From the NCBI GenBank assembly GCA_040182905.1, contig JARQWU010000159.1, forward strand, positions 1 through 24,357: DNA of 24,357 bases, read 5' to 3'. The notes beneath the pieces were generated by a model. That model was given only the letters and a program-made list of their open reading frames with translations. It searched no databases and was not told the DNA's origin. The translations under genes and the position numbers were made by a program. This document shows positions 7,969 to 15,503 of this stretch, one piece after another; position 1 is the first letter of the stretch, and each line of letters starts with the position of its first letter. Source of the DNA: Barthelona sp. PAP020 (lineage: Eukaryota > Metamonada: BaSk clade).

Positions 7969-9441
7969 TTACTGTTGTGCATGATCAGTAGCTTTAACGT
8001 GTTTAAATAACTGATTACGTGAAGAAAAGCCTTCTCCACAGACTCTACAAGCAAAAGGTGAAGTAGATTTTTTTTTGTTTTTCTTATCTTGCTTTTTATT
8101 CTTTTTTGTGTTTTGTATCGTTTCTTCTGTTTCAATTTGATCTTGTTCGATCATTTCTTCTTCTCTTTTTTCATCAATTTGATCCTCTAAATTATTGTTA
8201 GCATTATCATCCGGTAAATCAATTCCCAATTGTCGCAAATGGTCCAAAATTTCCTGATCCAAACCAGATTTTGTGCTACTAACAGCATAATCATCATCAT
8301 TGATAATTTGTTTTTTTTTGCTATTTTTTTTCTTTTTTTTGCTAAGATTGCTTCCTAGTTGACTATTATCGGAACTATTGCTTACATGATTAGCTGGTTT
8401 CCCCTTGAAATCATTGGTACTTCCCCCTAAAGCTGAAATTTTTAATTTATGTTTCTTGCTGTCTAAATGGTTGTGGTATTGACTTTCAGACTTGAAAGAT
8501 TTGTTGCAAATGTTGCAATTAAACTCTTCAAGTTTAAGAGAACTGGAACTTTTGTTCTTATTTTTGTTTTTTTTATTCTTTTTTCCGAAGTCCATCATTT
8601 CAGTGACATCAACCAATTCCCTTTCTGGCTCATAGTTCCCATCAATTTGTAACTCCTCCATTTGCTCTTCCAATAAAGTTTGTTCTTCAATCATTCTCTC
8701 TTTTTCTTTCCTTCTTCTTTCTTTGTCCTTTTTGATGTTTTCAATACCTTTCTTCTTTTTATCTTCAATTAATTTCGAGCGATTTTCAACAGCTTTGCCA
8801 TATCTTGGATCCCAATTCATGACCAATGAAACCAAATGTCTAACACTCTCTTCAAATTCACTTTTAATCTCATTTCTAACTTTAATATTCTCTTTTTCAG
8901 CCATTCTACGAGTGTATCGATCAGGTGCTGTTGTCAAATCCCATTTATCTATGAAGGCCATTGATTTCTTTGTCTGAAATTTCTCCCAAGCATGATAGAA
9001 CCTAAAAACTTGAGAATCTGGCATTTGAGAATCACCAAACGTAGGAAAATTCACATTTGAGTCAAATTCAAGTTCTTCCGCATTTAATCCTGCGAACAAT
9101 TTTGAATATGTCTTGTAAAATCCATTTGGACTATCATCAAACGCTTTAAAACATGATTTATTCATATATGAAAAAATGTTTATTTGAGTTGGCCCTTGTT
9201 GAAATCGTCCTGGATCTAACAATTGATTTTTATGCTTGTCATAGTAAGCTCTTTGATTTTCATCGGTTAAACATTCATAAGCTTCTTGTATTTCAACAAA
9301 TTTTTCATGCGCTAATTCTGGATTATCGATATTTTTGTCTGGATGCCAACGTCTGGCCAATTTTTTGAAAGATTTTTTGATTTCTTGTAAAGTTGCTGTT
9401 TCTTCAACTTCTAAAACATCATAATAATCCCTTTTTGCCAT
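7969..9441 (-). CDS. DNAJC21: DNAJC21/Jjj1-type J-domain co-chaperone with two C2H2 zinc fingers
   Basis: This is a 490-residue protein. The J-domain at residues 5-70 carries the catalytic HPD (33-35), which stimulates Hsp70 ATPase. A conserved Jjj1-type region at about 105-215 includes FYKTYSKLF, the W-x-F-x-T-x-K-S block and DRYTRRMAEKEN. Next comes a long charged coiled coil (about 215-265), a C2H2 finger with C309, C312, H325 and H331, Lys-rich low-complexity segments, and a terminal finger with C465, C468, H481 and H487. In yeast, Jjj1 works with Ssa Hsp70 and Rei1 to release Arx1 from cytoplasmic pre-60S ribosomes; DNAJC21 is the human counterpart. Length and domain order fit the family well. 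It is head to head with the TAF1B-like gene, about 50 bp away. Confidence 0.92.
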   Translation of the reverse strand: MAKRDYYDVLEVEETATLQEIKKSFKKLARRWHPDKNIDNPELAHEKFVEIQEAYECLTDENQRAYYDKHKNQLLDPGRFQQGPTQINIFSYMNKSCFKAFDDSPNGFYKTYSKLFAGLNAEELEFDSNVNFPTFGDSQMPDSQVFRFYHAWEKFQTKKSMAFIDKWDLTTAPDRYTRRMAEKENIKVRNEIKSEFEESVRHLVSLVMNWDPRYGKAVENRSKLIEDKKKKGIENIKKDKERRRKEKERMIEEQTLLEEQMEELQIDGNYEPERELVDVTEMMDFGKKNKKNKNKNKSSSSLKLEEFNCNICNKSFKSESQYHNHLDSKKHKLKISALGGSTNDFKGKPANHVSNSSDNSQLGSNLSKKKKKNSKKKQIINDDDYAVSSTKSGLDQEILDHLRQLGIDLPDDNANNNLEDQIDEKREEEMIEQDQIETEETIQNTKKNKKQDKKNKKKSTSPFACRVCGEGFSSRNQLFKHVKATDHAQQ

Positions 9442-9492
9442 AAGAATAAATAAAAAAAATTAAGAATAATTTTTTCTTGCTTTATATCAAAA
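9442..9492. promoter_or_regulatory. Very short divergent promoter spacer between DNAJC21 and the TAF1B-like gene
   Basis: Only about 50 AT-rich bases separate the DNAJC21 start codon (minus strand) from the first residues of the TAF1B-like zinc ribbon (plus strand). An in-frame TAA at 9451 limits how far the plus-strand frame can reach upstream. Any core promoter elements must be shared or lie within the opposite gene. No TATA box or other known motif stands out. Confidence 0.5.
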
Positions 9493-10821
9493 ATAGTACG
9501 AAAGGTTTGCTCAAATTGTGGTAGCACCAAATTTTTTGAACAAAATGGGTCTTTTTGGTGTCGAAATTGTTCTAATCAATACGAACATAGTATTGTTCAA
9601 ACCTTGGAATTTGATGATATTGATACTACTGGTATTAGAAGTCGAAGTATACATTCAACAAAGAATTCAAATAATACAATAAAGACAACAGAACATATAT
9701 TTAATGAATTTCAAGATATCTTGTTAAGAGAATCTAGAAATACGATAAAAGATTTTAATATTGAATATTCTAATTATTTTATGGGATATATTGGCGAATT
9801 ATCTATTAATTTTTTATCTAAAGTATCTTTTGATCCTATTGGATGGGATTATTTTATGAAAATTGATAAATTGTTATTGAGTAATGTCTTTATATACATT
9901 ACATTATATTATTTTCAAGAAAACGTCAATAAATTTTTAAAGATAGAATTTGGAAAGAAATTTCTTGTGCATGTGATTTTTATGAGATCCTATTTGAAAA
10001 TATGTTTGCTTGAACCGAATTTGGGTCTAATGTGGCTTGATTTATGTGAAAAAACGTTTTCAACCATCAATTATGCATTTGAAGATTTTTTTAAGTTTGG
10101 TTGCAGTTTGCTCTTGAAAATTGATTCTTTATCATTGTTTCCCTCATATATTGATCTAAAAACGTATAAAACAGATAGAAATTTTAAAGTCTGGATGCAT
10201 TCAATAAGAAATGTACTGGGTAGTGTTTTCATCATATGTTTAAAACACTTTTTTCTTTTCGACTCCATTGATAATAGGGTGCATTCTATTGTTCATTTTG
10301 ACTTTTCTGTCGATTTTAGCGAATTTTTGTTTAAAGTGTTTACCACGAATGTTGAGAAATCACACTCAGATTTATTCAATTTGAATAATTTAGAAGTTGA
10401 TTTTTTGGGATTTTTACAGGTTATTTTCGATGATGCGGATACTGAAATGAAAGAAAAAAACAGAAACAGGTTTATCGTTGAGCAAAAACACCAAAAAGTT
10501 AAAAATGATCATTTATTAATCGAAGACCCTTTTGTTGACTTGTTAGAAATAGATGAAATTGAACAATTGTTTGTGATTGAAGATATAAGGATAAAGACTT
10601 CTGTAAACATTAATAATATCAAAAAAACAAAAACAAATAAGGAAAAAAAAAGTCATTCTATTCAATATGATTCAGAGAATGGTGAAAAGAGTCAGCAAAA
10701 GTTTCTTCAACAAGTTTCGTTGGCTCTTTGTGGAAGAAATCCTTCAACACAAACCAAACAACAACGTATTCCAATTGATTTTGTTGAAACCTTGAAAAAG
10801 GTGAAAAAAATTGTGTTCTAA
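9493..10821 (+). CDS. TAF1B/Rrn7-like RNA polymerase I initiation factor (start unresolved)
   Basis: The open frame runs from 9454 to the TAA at 10821. It begins with a zinc ribbon whose ligands are encoded at 9508 and 9517 (CSNC) and 9559 and 9568 (CRNC), spacing C-x2-C-x13-C-x2-C, with a bulky aromatic before the third Cys. This fits TAF1B/Rrn7, the TFIIB-like subunit of the Pol I core factor (SL1 in animals). A region of helices follows that suits two cyclin folds. It contains the segment VFIICLKHFFLFD, close to the family's last conserved cyclin helix (hydrophobic-LKLLFxLDD). The C-terminus is Lys-rich. Length is about 443 residues, somewhat below the usual 500-590. There is no in-frame ATG ahead of the ribbon; 9493 is an in-frame ATA used here only as a placeholder. 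The first ATG would delete the whole ribbon. Confidence 0.65.
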   Translation: MVRKVCSNCGSTKFFEQNGSFWCRNCSNQYEHSIVQTLEFDDIDTTGIRSRSIHSTKNSNNTIKTTEHIFNEFQDILLRESRNTIKDFNIEYSNYFMGYIGELSINFLSKVSFDPIGWDYFMKIDKLLLSNVFIYITLYYFQENVNKFLKIEFGKKFLVHVIFMRSYLKICLLEPNLGLMWLDLCEKTFSTINYAFEDFFKFGCSLLLKIDSLSLFPSYIDLKTYKTDRNFKVWMHSIRNVLGSVFIICLKHFFLFDSIDNRVHSIVHFDFSVDFSEFLFKVFTTNVEKSHSDLFNLNNLEVDFLGFLQVIFDDADTEMKEKNRNRFIVEQKHQKVKNDHLLIEDPFVDLLEIDEIEQLFVIEDIRIKTSVNINNIKKTKTNKEKKSHSIQYDSENGEKSQQKFLQQVSLALCGRNPSTQTKQQRIPIDFVETLKKVKKIVF

Positions 10822-10892
10822 TAAAAAAGACTAAATTAAAGGTTATGAATGGTTAAGGTAAAAAAAAGAAAGCGCGAAAAAAATAAAACTTT

Positions 10893-11858
10893 TTAAACAT
10901 CAGGTGTCGGGATAAGTTCTTCAGTTTCAGAAACAGCTTTCGAAACGTTTTTATTAAAGATATCATCTATTGATGTTGAAAAGTATAACAAAAGACCAGA
11001 AACCACTAGAACCAATGAAAGAATAAATGAAAGTTCAAGACTTTCCTTGAACAAAATAACACCATATAAAACTACCCAGATACTGTTAGTCAATCCACAA
11101 ATATTTACTGAGGCAGCAGAAATACATTTGATTGCATTCAAACTGAAAATATACGATAAAAATAGACACAACCCATACCCAATTATTCCCATTGCCTTCG
11201 GTAAAGTCCAAATTGTTTGTCTGATTGTGGAATATTCAACGACCAAAGTTTGAAGCAAAGAAATAATAAATTGAAATGGGGATAACAATTTCAACAGTGA
11301 TACTGCATCTAAATCAGTCAAAAAAAACTCAAAAATGGTATTCGAACATCCATACATAAAAGCAGAAGCCAATGCCATTGTATCACCAATGAAAGGCTCT
11401 ATTGCATCAGATCTTGGGGAATCAAACATATATAGCAATAGTAATCCAACAACAGAAATTATAGCTCCAATAAAATGAACGGTTTTGAATTTTTTTTTCA
11501 AAAACAATAAAGATAGCACAATAACAACTGGAGTGGATCCAAGACTTAATACATTCACAGACGTGATTGAAGTGTATCTAAATGCTTGAACAATAAAATA
11601 ATTTGCTTCAACATCACATAAAATTCCAATAAACATGAAAAAAAACTGTCTTTTTTTAATAATTTTCTTAAAAGGATTATCTTTCCAGTAATTCGGCATT
11701 AACCAACAACTTAAAAATAAAAAATATGAAATTAAAGATTGAAACATTGGTAATGACAAACCCATATGTTGAACTAAATATTGACTGATAGCTGAAGTTG
11801 TAGCATTCAAAAAAGCTCCAAGCAATGCAAATATTATCCCCAAAATATTCGAATACAT
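10893..11858 (-). CDS. SLC35F1/F2/F6-type membrane transporter (drug/metabolite transporter fold)
   Basis: This 321-residue, strongly hydrophobic protein has about ten membrane helices and little outside them. Both halves follow the EamA-like drug/metabolite transporter pattern. Typical SLC35F segments are present, such as SITSVNVLSLGSTPVVIVLS and FIGAIISVVGLLLLYM in the first half, and SLNAIKCISAASVNICGLT in the second. The family includes nucleotide-sugar transporters and orphan carriers, so the substrate cannot be named. I chose the ATG at 11858 because the frame upstream of it opens only with TTG and its few residues add no conserved sequence. The gene converges with the TAF1B-like gene, with 71 bases between their stops. 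Confidence 0.85.
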   Translation of the reverse strand: MYSNILGIIFALLGAFLNATTSAISQYLVQHMGLSLPMFQSLISYFLFLSCWLMPNYWKDNPFKKIIKKRQFFFMFIGILCDVEANYFIVQAFRYTSITSVNVLSLGSTPVVIVLSLLFLKKKFKTVHFIGAIISVVGLLLLYMFDSPRSDAIEPFIGDTMALASAFMYGCSNTIFEFFLTDLDAVSLLKLLSPFQFIISLLQTLVVEYSTIRQTIWTLPKAMGIIGYGLCLFLSYIFSLNAIKCISAASVNICGLTNSIWVVLYGVILFKESLELSFILSLVLVVSGLLLYFSTSIDDIFNKNVSKAVSETEELIPTPDV

Positions 11859-12069
11859 CAATCGTTTCTTGCAAAAAACCAAAATAGAAGAACTTTTTTT
11901 TTTTGAAAGATAAATAAAAAAAATTCCCGATTGTTTCTCCTTCCTTCAATAAAACAAACCTAACAAACAAATTTAAAAAGAAGAAAAGAGCAATAAAAAG
12001 AGTTCTAATTTATTTTAATACATACTATCGTAAAAATACAACGACTAAAGTAATACAAATCACAAAAGA

Positions 12070-12709
12070 TTAATGAAATCCTTTGAACGAAAATTTGGGT
12101 CCTGTACCAATTGAATCATTCATACTATATTGTCCAGGTCCAGGAATAGTACTATCAATAGAAAGAGAATTCTTGGCTTTAATAGAATAACGAGGAGATC
12201 TCGGAGACTTAGGAGAAGTGGTATCATATGCACCAGGACCAGGTGCTCTTTCCTTAATGTTTCGAGAGTATCTTTTGGAAAAAGTGGGTGCCTTTGAATT
12301 GAAAGTACTTCCAACAGGATAATGACCAGGTCCAGGGATATTATTTTGAAGATCCTCTTCTTTCTTAGGTCTGATTGTGGGAACAGTTTTTTTAGTCTTA
12401 ATTGGTTCAGGGTTATATTTACCAGGACCAGGAAAATCACAAACTTCCTTTTTCTTATCTTTAAATCTTGGGGACAAAGAAAAACCTTTTGAAGAATCAA
12501 ATGCACCAGGTAACTCATATTGACCAGGACCTGGATTAGATTTGTTGGTGTAAATTGAACCTCTTGAAGGAGTAATGGTTTTTCCTTTGAAAATTAGTTA
12601 AATCTTTAAAAAAAACTTTAAAAATACCTTTCTGATTGAAAGACGATTGAACTTCATACATTCCTGGACCAGGGTAGTCCTCAGGTTTGGCAGTCCAAGA
12701 AGAAGACAT
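12070..12709 (-). CDS. SHIPPO/CIMAP-type PGP-repeat flagellar protein, two exons
   Basis: Exon 1 (12709-12628) and exon 2 (12584-12070) join at a Gly codon (residue 28) to give 198 residues. Six PGPG-x-Y motifs, the mark of the SHIPPO repeat (Pfam STPGR), begin at residues 13, 45, 79, 111, 142 and 175. They are spaced about 30-35 residues apart, with basic, Ser-rich linkers. Family members bind along axonemal or other microtubules; the animal ODF3/CIMAP proteins are sperm-tail and axoneme inner proteins. This argues that the organism builds a flagellum at some stage. Reading only the single longest frame would lose the first 63 residues and two repeats. Confidence 0.85.
12585..12627 (-). other. 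43-nt spliceosomal intron in the SHIPPO gene
   Basis: On the minus strand the intron begins GTATTT (12627) and ends TTTTCAAAG (12585). A TAACTAA match to the branch-point consensus lies about 10-15 bases before the acceptor. Removing it restores one frame from an ATG through all six PGPG repeats, which is strong evidence. It is the only clear intron in the window. Confidence 0.85.
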
Positions 12710-12819
12710 GATTGTTACAAAAAAAAAAAATATTCAAAGTTTTTACCTTAACTTTTTCGAGACAAAAACACTTTTCCCATAACAAAAAACTCTCACAAAA
12801 ACAATAAATTCCAAAAACT

Positions 12820-13515
12820 TTATAAAAAATGTTCAAAAAATTTAATATATTGTTCTTTAAAAACACCTCCTGTAGGAATATAATGGCCATTAGGATGTTC
12901 AACGATGGTAAAATTAGAAAAAAAACCGGTTAGTTCATGAGCACTTTGCACTCCAACATATTCATCTTTTTCTCCAATGATAAACAGTACATTTCCATTC
13001 GATTTTACCTTTTCTTTGTTTGTTTTAACGACGAACCTGAAATTATCAATGGTCTCAGTCTCAACAGTATTTTCATTAACCAGAAAATCTTGAATAAATG
13101 GATGTGATAACTGATTATTTGTCAAAAAAACAGGTAAAAATCCAGCGGCAATAACGCAATATGATGGAATATGAAGATTTGGAAAGTTTTGTTCAACGTA
13201 TTGAACATTTGTATGTAAACCATGAAAAACTATACTGGCTAAAAGACTACCTTGAGAAAAACCTAACAAAATGTCAAAATGATCCTCATTTAATATGTTT
13301 AGAATATAATCAATAGATTGATCCATTCCTTGAAATTTCTGAACAGAATCAGTATTCCACCAACCCTTTAATCCATCATAAGTATCAAATGGAGCATCAA
13401 CATAAATCCATTCATCGTTGCCAACAATTTTCTTTAAATTCCTTCGAAATCCACCAGTTCTGCCTCGAAATTTTATTGCATTTTGTCTAAATCCATGTAA
13501 ACATAATATTTTCAT
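12820..13515 (-). CDS. FSH1/OVCA2-family serine hydrolase
   Basis: This 231-residue alpha/beta hydrolase starts at MKILCLHGFRQN, the family's first beta strand and oxyanion-side LHG motif. The nucleophile elbow is GFSQG with S87. The acid is D184 in GEKDEYV, and the catalytic His is H207 or H211 in HPNGHYIP (H211 fits the family's GGH/GHxxP position best). Family length is about 220-250. FSH1 and OVCA2 are cytosolic serine hydrolases; human OVCA2 acts on long-chain alkyl esters. The natural substrate here is unknown. The upstream 19 codons of the frame begin with TTG and add a hydrophobic stretch not seen in the family, so the ATG at 13515 is preferred. Confidence 0.88.
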   Translation of the reverse strand: MKILCLHGFRQNAIKFRGRTGGFRRNLKKIVGNDEWIYVDAPFDTYDGLKGWWNTDSVQKFQGMDQSIDYILNILNEDHFDILLGFSQGSLLASIVFHGLHTNVQYVEQNFPNLHIPSYCVIAAGFLPVFLTNNQLSHPFIQDFLVNENTVETETIDNFRFVVKTNKEKVKSNGNVLFIIGEKDEYVGVQSAHELTGFFSNFTIVEHPNGHYIPTGGVFKEQYIKFFEHFL

Positions 13516-13754
13516 AAAATAAATAACCAAGAATTGATTGGATACCAAAAGAAAACCCAAAAAAAAATTCAACCGTCAACTGTTTCAACTACTTCAACTT
13601 CAATAAAAGAGGCACAAACTAAACTTCTTATAAATTTGTTTTGTTTTATAGAATGTATCTCAAATAATAAGTTTCAATTCACAAACAGCCAATAAAAAAT
13701 ATACAACTTTACTCGTTTCATTCATAACCCTCCAAACCACAAAAAACGCAAAGA

Positions 13755-15329
13755 TTATGTTGACCCAAAATCTTGAGCCCATTTTTCATAAATTGGGATG
13801 CTTTCAGCCTTTACAGAAGGATTTACCATCTTTAAAGCTTCATTAAAATCGTCCATTGTAATAATTTCCCCCACATTGTCCAAATTACGCTCATCAAATT
13901 CATCCATCTTGTCGAAATCAATATCATCCATTTTTCTACCAAGATCCAATAAAGCTGCTTGTCTGCAAACACCAGCAACATCTGCACAAGAAAATCCATC
14001 AGTAACTTTAGCAATGCTGTCAACATCTACATCGTCAGCAAGAGTCATGTCCTTCATAGAATTTTCAATAATCTGCCTTCTAGTCATCTCATCGGGTAAA
14101 GGTACATATATACGTTTTTCTAATCGACGAACAACATTGTCATGAAGATCCCATGGAAAATTGGTGGCACCAATGACCACGACAAGGTTTGAATTGTCCG
14201 AATCTTTGACAATTCCATCCATTTGGGTTAACAACTCGGCTTTTACTCTTCTGCTGGCCTCATGTTCCTCGGCTCCCTTTGCTTTCATAAACAATGCATC
14301 CATTTCATCAAGAAATATAACAGAAGGTGAATGATATCTTGCTAATTCAAACAATGTCCTTACCAAATTTTCTGATTCACCCCTGAATTTTGACCCCAAT
14401 GAAGAGGCAGAAATAGAGAAAAAAGTCGTGTTCAATTCAGTAGCAACTGCTCGAGCAAGCATTGTTTTACCAGTACCTGGAGGTCCAAAAAGCATAATCC
14501 CCTTCCATGGTCGACGAATACCGGTGAAAAAATCAGGTCTTTTCAATGGCATATAAATAGTCTGGAAAATTAGCTTCTTTGCTTGGTTTAACCCTGAAAT
14601 ATCAGAGAAATGGGTGTCTCCCTGATCAATCATGTCTCTCTCAATTACAGCGGCCAGGTTTGGATCACCTCTAAAAGGCTCTTTATTTTTATCATCCTTT
14701 CCGCTTGTGTTTTTTTCGCCTTTTGCAGATTTAGTGTCTCGTCTTTTACCAGCAGAACGACTAGGAAATGGTCGTTCATTATGACTTTGATAAGCGTTTG
14801 ATGGCTTTTCACCACTAGAATGCTCAGGACGTTCAGAACGATCAAATCGACCAATACGTTCATTGCTGGGCTTTGAAGAAAAATCAGAATAACGAACTTT
14901 CGATGCTTCTGTAGTCTTTGAATTGGTGTAGGATGAAGAGGATCCATTGTTATTCCCAGTTTTTTTTGTTTTTCTAATTGGTCTTCTGTTATACCTGTCA
15001 GGTCTCACAGGAGGACAATTGGGACTAGGTTTTCGAGGTCCAGGCATAGCACTAAATCCTTGAAATGGTGATTCAACGGGTTTTGAATCTTGTGGCTCAC
15101 TAAACTGCTTAACAACCTCTAATATATCATTAACAATACCATATTCGTGTTCAATCTTTGAAATTATATTAGCCCAACGTTCAAAATTCGAATCATCTTC
15201 AATTTCTTCAACAATTTCTGCCATTTGATCAAGTGAATTTTGGTAAGCTACTGTAGCTGCATCATAATTACTCAATAAACTTTGATCTCTACCTAATTTC
15301 ACAGAATTAGATAAGTTTAACAAATTCAT
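13755..15329 (-). CDS. KATNA1: Katanin p60 catalytic subunit (microtubule-severing AAA ATPase)
   Basis: This is a 524-residue protein. Residues 1 to about 75 form the katanin MIT three-helix bundle, with a start (MNLLNLSNSVKLGRD) that closely follows other p60 proteins. A long disordered basic linker rich in Ser, Arg and Lys follows. The AAA core has Walker A GPPGTGKT (282-289), Walker B IFLDEMD (D341/E342), the EHEASRRVKAELL segment and the RRLEKRIYVPLP arginine-finger region. A C-terminal Vps4-type helix ends the protein. The hexamer pulls tubulin tails through its pore to cut microtubules in mitosis, cilia and flagella. Walker B reads DEMD where katanins normally have DEID, a mild change. 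The ATG at 15329 is chosen because it matches the family N-terminus; upstream only TTG is available. Confidence 0.93.
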   Translation of the reverse strand: MNLLNLSNSVKLGRDQSLLSNYDAATVAYQNSLDQMAEIVEEIEDDSNFERWANIISKIEHEYGIVNDILEVVKQFSEPQDSKPVESPFQGFSAMPGPRKPSPNCPPVRPDRYNRRPIRKTKKTGNNNGSSSSYTNSKTTEASKVRYSDFSSKPSNERIGRFDRSERPEHSSGEKPSNAYQSHNERPFPSRSAGKRRDTKSAKGEKNTSGKDDKNKEPFRGDPNLAAVIERDMIDQGDTHFSDISGLNQAKKLIFQTIYMPLKRPDFFTGIRRPWKGIMLFGPPGTGKTMLARAVATELNTTFFSISASSLGSKFRGESENLVRTLFELARYHSPSVIFLDEMDALFMKAKGAEEHEASRRVKAELLTQMDGIVKDSDNSNLVVVIGATNFPWDLHDNVVRRLEKRIYVPLPDEMTRRQIIENSMKDMTLADDVDVDSIAKVTDGFSCADVAGVCRQAALLDLGRKMDDIDFDKMDEFDERNLDNVGEIITMDDFNEALKMVNPSVKAESIPIYEKWAQDFGST

Positions 15330-15503
15330 TCGTGTGTGAACCAAAAAAAAAATTAAAATTTTAAACAAATCATTATTTTTTATTTAAAAATGGCCAAAAA
15401 GCCCAATAATATTCTTCAGACTTTCTACTATTGAATTAAGGCAAAATAAAAACCAAAGGTGTAAATTCTTCAATCATCAAATCTTTTTTTTTATTTCTAA
15501 CAA
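15330..15503. promoter_or_regulatory. Divergent promoter region between katanin and Sec23
   Basis: 174 bases separate the two start codons, so both promoters and 5' leaders must fit here. The stretch is AT-rich, with T runs just ahead of each start codon. No recognised core motif is seen. Confidence 0.55.

Noticed and set aside
7764-8135. 123-codon minus-strand frame overlapping the 3' end of DNAJC21
   Set aside because: It overlaps the DNAJC21 zinc-finger region in another frame, and that region's frame is fixed by conserved Cys/His residues.
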